Source: Trema orientale
Taxonomy: Eukaryota > Streptophyta > Magnoliopsida > Rosales > Cannabaceae
Direction of reading: 5' to 3'
DNA length: 64,000 nt
Assembly: GCA_002914845.1 (NCBI GenBank)
Contig: JXTC01000221.1
Coordinates: forward strand, 296,598 to 360,597
The position numbers were made by a program, and so were the translations under genes. The notes beneath the pieces are model-generated. The model saw only the letters and a list, made by a program, of their open reading frames with translations. It did no database searches and was not told where the DNA came from. Below, in pieces: positions 60,751-64,000 of the stretch (its first letter is position 1; the number at the start of each line of letters is the position of its first letter).

Positions 60751-62749
60751 ATGGCAGCAGCAGAAGCAAGGACTGCATGGCAGCGTAGTGCAAATCGTTG
60801 CTATGTTCATGAAGATGCAAGGGAAAAGCATTCTGGCTGCCCCTCATCATCATATTCCTCGAAGTCAGAGTCTGATCATGCACCTGATAATGCTGCAAAA
60901 GAGCCACATAACATTATCCCAGATTATCTGCAACCTTTCCCAAGTTCTGATGTGCTAACTGGTAGAAGGTGGTGGTTGAATCAGGAACCCAACTTTGTGC
61001 ATCACAAGAATTTTACGAGTGAAGAGCCAATGACCTGGAGTGAACTTGAAATTTTTAGTAGCGAGTTTTGTGAAGAGAATCAACCCAAGGAAGGATTTAT
61101 AACTAGGACTGGTATGAAGAGTAATGCAAATTTTTCTATGGAGCAACTGGGGATTGTATCTGCCACTTGTATTGAAAATGGTCAGGACACCAGAATGCAG
61201 GAACTCAAGGCTGTGACTTGTAATAGTCCACCAAAAAATGCTACAGGAAAGGACGTGAGGGATTTCTGGTACTTGGATGATCATTTGATGAACTTGGATT
61301 CTTTGAACTGCTTGGTTTCTCAGGATCCCAAGAAACTGTCTTTTGATTATGAGTCTCACTGGGTTGGGGCTGATAAGACTGGGCCATGGTGGCGTAGTGC
61401 TGGTAAAGATGATTTGGCTTCCTTGGTTGCGCAGAAGTCACTGGATCACATTGAGAATTGTGATCTTCCACGACCCCGGGCTAAGACTTATAGGAAGCAT
61501 TCATCTGCTTGTTCACAGAATTTTGACCATGATGATATTCTGCCTTCAACTTTAGATCGGATGGCTGAGTCAAGGTTCTCCGGTCTGGACTATGCTTCAC
61601 GAAGCCCAGATTCAGGCTGTTCACCACATGATTCAGAGCAAACTTGCGGGTAATGCTGTAGATTGTTACTTTATACTTACTACTGCTGATTCTTCATCAT
61701 CAGGCAACCATGATTGTCCATGTAGTGCTCCTTCCTTCTTAGTAGAAAACCAGTTATTGCAAAAGCACTCAGTCATCTTGACATCTTCTGTTGCCTTGCC
61801 TATTGTGTGTAAACACTGATAGAAAATACTAGTTTGTCATTTTTCGTTTCCTTATGTTACTTGTGATGATGCTTGTCACTAATTGAAGGATCTTGTTTTG
61901 CACTCTTCTTGCATCGGAATTGACCTACCCCCACCCCCTCTCCCCCTGTTTTGGGGGGTGGGGGTGGGGGTGTTGATATTGAGGAAGGTTAGGAGTTACA
62001 TTCTCAGATTTATCTAGTGACCTTCATGAAACAAATAGTGTATGGATAAATATTTTATGGTGTTCCATACCCCTATGCTGTTTTGTGTAGTTCATATAAC
62101 TTGGGAAATTTTCTTAAAATTTGGAAGTGTCGTTATCAAATCTGTAATTGTCCCTAACATTGCTTGGATCCGTTTCTAGAATTTTAGTGCTTATATTAAG
62201 ACTAACTTGTGTTTCTTGTTATAGATTAATTTCTTTACAAATTGTCTTTGTACATGTGTTTACTTCAGCAGTTACAGTGATCATAGTACGACCAACATCA
62301 ACAAGCAAGATGCTCAAGATAGTTCCGAGAATGACCAAAGCAAAGCTCAACTATTAAAGGCGCTATGTCTATCTCAGAAGCGAGCAAGGGAAGCTGAGAA
62401 AGCCGCGAAGCAAGCTTATACCGAGAAGGAACACATCATCACACTACTTTTTAGACAGGCATCCCAACTATTTGCTTACAAGCAGTGGCTCCAACTTCTG
62501 CAGTTAGAGAACATCTGCCTCCAGCTTAAGAACAAAAACCAACCAATTGGCAATATCTTCCCATCTGTCTTGCCTTGGGCACGTAGTAGGCAAGTGAAGA
62601 AGGGTCAGCACAGGGGTGGAAGGAAAAGGCAGGGCAAACCAAAGCATGAGATCAACAAGTCTGTTGTTGCGTTTGCGTTGGGGTTAGGTCTTGCCAGCGC
62701 CGGTTTGCTCCTTGGTTGGACAATGGGGTGGTTGTTTCCGACCATTTAG
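60751..62749 (+). CDS. Plant-specific coiled-coil protein with C-terminal membrane anchor, function unknown
   Basis: Two coding exons, 60751-61649 and 62269-62749, giving 459 residues. The start MAAAEARTAWQRSANRCYVH matches a plant family that I know only as uncharacterised. A conserved Trp-rich element (RRWWLNQEPNF) lies near residue 75, followed by an EELE-like short helix. The middle is Ser-rich and poorly ordered. The C-terminal exon codes a long amphipathic helix (LLKALCLSQKRAREAEKAAK through QLLQLENICLQLKNK), probably a coiled coil. A basic stretch (GGRKRQGKPKHEINK) and one hydrophobic segment (SVVAFALGLGLASAGLLLGW) end the protein, the layout of a tail-anchored membrane protein. An in-frame GTG-initiated extension upstream is not needed, since the ATG lies just after a probable UTR intron acceptor. 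The second-exon acceptor is a tandem CAGCAG, allowing one residue more or less. Confidence 0.8.
61927..61971. repeat. C-tract/G-tract inverted repeat in the intron of the last gene
   Basis: CCCCCACCCCC..CCCCC faces GGGGGG, GGGGG and GGGGG, separated by TGTTTT. A transcript could form a strong hairpin, and the G-rich half could form a G-quadruplex. It stands out in an AT-rich intron. Confidence 0.85.
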
Positions 62750-63097
62750 AATTTCTGTTGTTGTGGTGTTATCATGTGTCTCTTGGTGATTTGCTGCAAG
62801 GCATGTTTCGAATTAGAATGTTTACATCTTCAGTAAGTGATGGTCTAGTTACCATTCTGTTAATTATATATATAGAATATATTTTTTGTAAAAAGAAAAT
62901 ACATGAAACAGATGTGAATCATATGTATGTAAACTACAAATGACTATTTTCTTTTCATAATTTGCACTCTTTTGAGTTGCTTCTATGCAAATTTGGGGCT
63001 AGATAAGCTTTTACAAAGAAGCCACTGCTTCATGTTCGAGGTTGAACCATCTTAACTGAAATGACCTTCTAATATAAAGCTTGCTCNAGTTGTCACC

Positions 63098-63146
<49 letters not shown>

Positions 63147-64000
63147 GTTAAGAAAAGGTATTATGAATGTTGTCACCAGATTTATATAGAAGAGGATATT
63201 TTACCAAAATCTAAATGTATTTACCAGATTAATTTTCGGCAACAGCGGGCAATCTGAATTTTTATTCTTGGTAGCTAAACGATGTCGTTTTGTTACTCTA
63301 ACTAAATAAATAAAAGGCCAAACAGTCAACTAAAAGATAATTCTACTGAACCTGATATACTTGTATGAAAATCCAAAACAAGAAGCAGCACAAGCTGAAT
63401 AATCTAAAAGCACAAATTAGACCCAATCAAGTTTGGTTGGGTTAAGCTTTTCACGGATCTCGGATTTTGTTTCAGTGAGAAAATAACGAGAGTGCTTCTA
63501 AAATGGGGGGAAAAAATGTTCGTTAGTTAAAATTTCTTCAATATGAAAAGATATACAAACCTAGTTTCTCGAGAGAAATTTGTTTTAAGATTTAACTTTT
63601 AAGACTCAAAATATTAATTAATTTTGTACTTCTTTTCCTCCTAAAAAGTTGATATTTTTGAGTTATATTATGTAGAACTCTTGAGTCGGGCTCTTCGACC
63701 ATTTTGGAGAAAAGGAAAAGCAAATGAAACCCAAGACGCAGTAATACCAAAATCAATATTGAACGAGAAAACAGAAAAATTGAAGGAAAGCAACTGAATA
63801 CCAATTATATTAATTGGGTAATGTCCAAAAACAAAAAATGAATACTATGTACATATATAATTGTGATCACCAAAAAAAAAAAAAAAAAGCGGAATAGCAG
63901 TTGTCTAAAATCCTGATAAAATAATAATAATTGACACCTAAAAAAAGTAATACCAAGAACACAAAAAAGAAATAAAAGGAAAGCAAATGAATAATATGTA
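62750..64000. other. 3' flank and AT-rich intergenic DNA
   Basis: Contains the 3' UTR of the last gene, a palindrome-like AAACGATGTCGTTTT at 63278-63292, an unresolved base at 63087, and A-runs near 63871-63888. No further gene seen. Confidence 0.4.
63101..63142 (+). repeat. (TA)21 microsatellite
   Basis: Uninterrupted TA units, preceded by GTTGTCACCAGA, which occurs again at about 63169-63180 before another AT stretch. This suggests local slippage or a small duplication. Confidence 0.95.

Overview
The window is nuclear DNA from a flowering plant, a eudicot and most likely a rosid. It is AT-rich, its genes carry many short exons with canonical GT/AG introns, and every protein recognised is plant-typical. 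Eight host genes can be modelled exon by exon. In order they are: an ankyrin-repeat acyl-CoA-binding protein of the ACBP1/ACBP2 type (3561-6405, +); an ER EF-hand protein ending in HDEL (7456-9314, +); a small secreted PSY-type peptide precursor (15349-15841, +); the thylakoid phosphatase TAP38/PPH1 (28726-31414, -); a small plant-specific, probably plastid protein (32515-34216, -); a five-KH-domain RNA-binding protein of the RCF3/HOS5 type (36171-40034, +); mitochondrial ribosomal protein bL9m (45995-47564, +); a kinesin-light-chain-like TPR protein (48551-58536, +). A ninth gene encodes an unnamed plant-specific coiled-coil protein with a C-terminal membrane anchor (60751-62749, +).

Gene order is informative. 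From memory, ACBP2, the EF-hand protein and TAP38 are neighbours on Arabidopsis chromosome 4 (AT4G27780-27800), while RCF3, L9 and the TPR protein are neighbours on chromosome 5 (AT5G53060-53080), which also carries ACBP1. The window therefore looks like an unfractionated ancestral block whose genes are now shared between two duplicated Arabidopsis segments. These genes do not form one pathway. They are mostly housekeeping or organelle functions, and regulatory motifs fit this: a G-box upstream of TAP38, a telo-box before bL9m, and four site II elements before the TPR gene.

Mobile DNA fills the spaces. The left edge (1-2548) is the 5' part of a Ty1/copia element that runs off the window. Between the PSY gene and TAP38 lies a Ty1/copia element with both LTRs and a perfect 5-bp target duplication (19360-28048). 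It is inserted in the second unit of an old tandem duplication that originally seems to have included the PSY locus. The duplication units end in an unusual degenerate repeat built on AAACGACA, seen three times in the window. Between RCF3 and bL9m is a Pack-MULE-like element (40424-44046, 9-bp target duplication) carrying a piece of a MORF2/MORF9-type RNA-editing-factor gene, itself split by a solo LTR. A fresh-looking tRNA-derived SINE sits in an intron of the plastid-protein gene. Several MITEs and foldbacks, and a scrambled nest of copia fragments in the third intron of the TPR gene, complete the picture.

Exon boundaries were derived by hand from splice sites and reading-frame continuity. 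Element boundaries rest on visible terminal repeats. No database search was possible.
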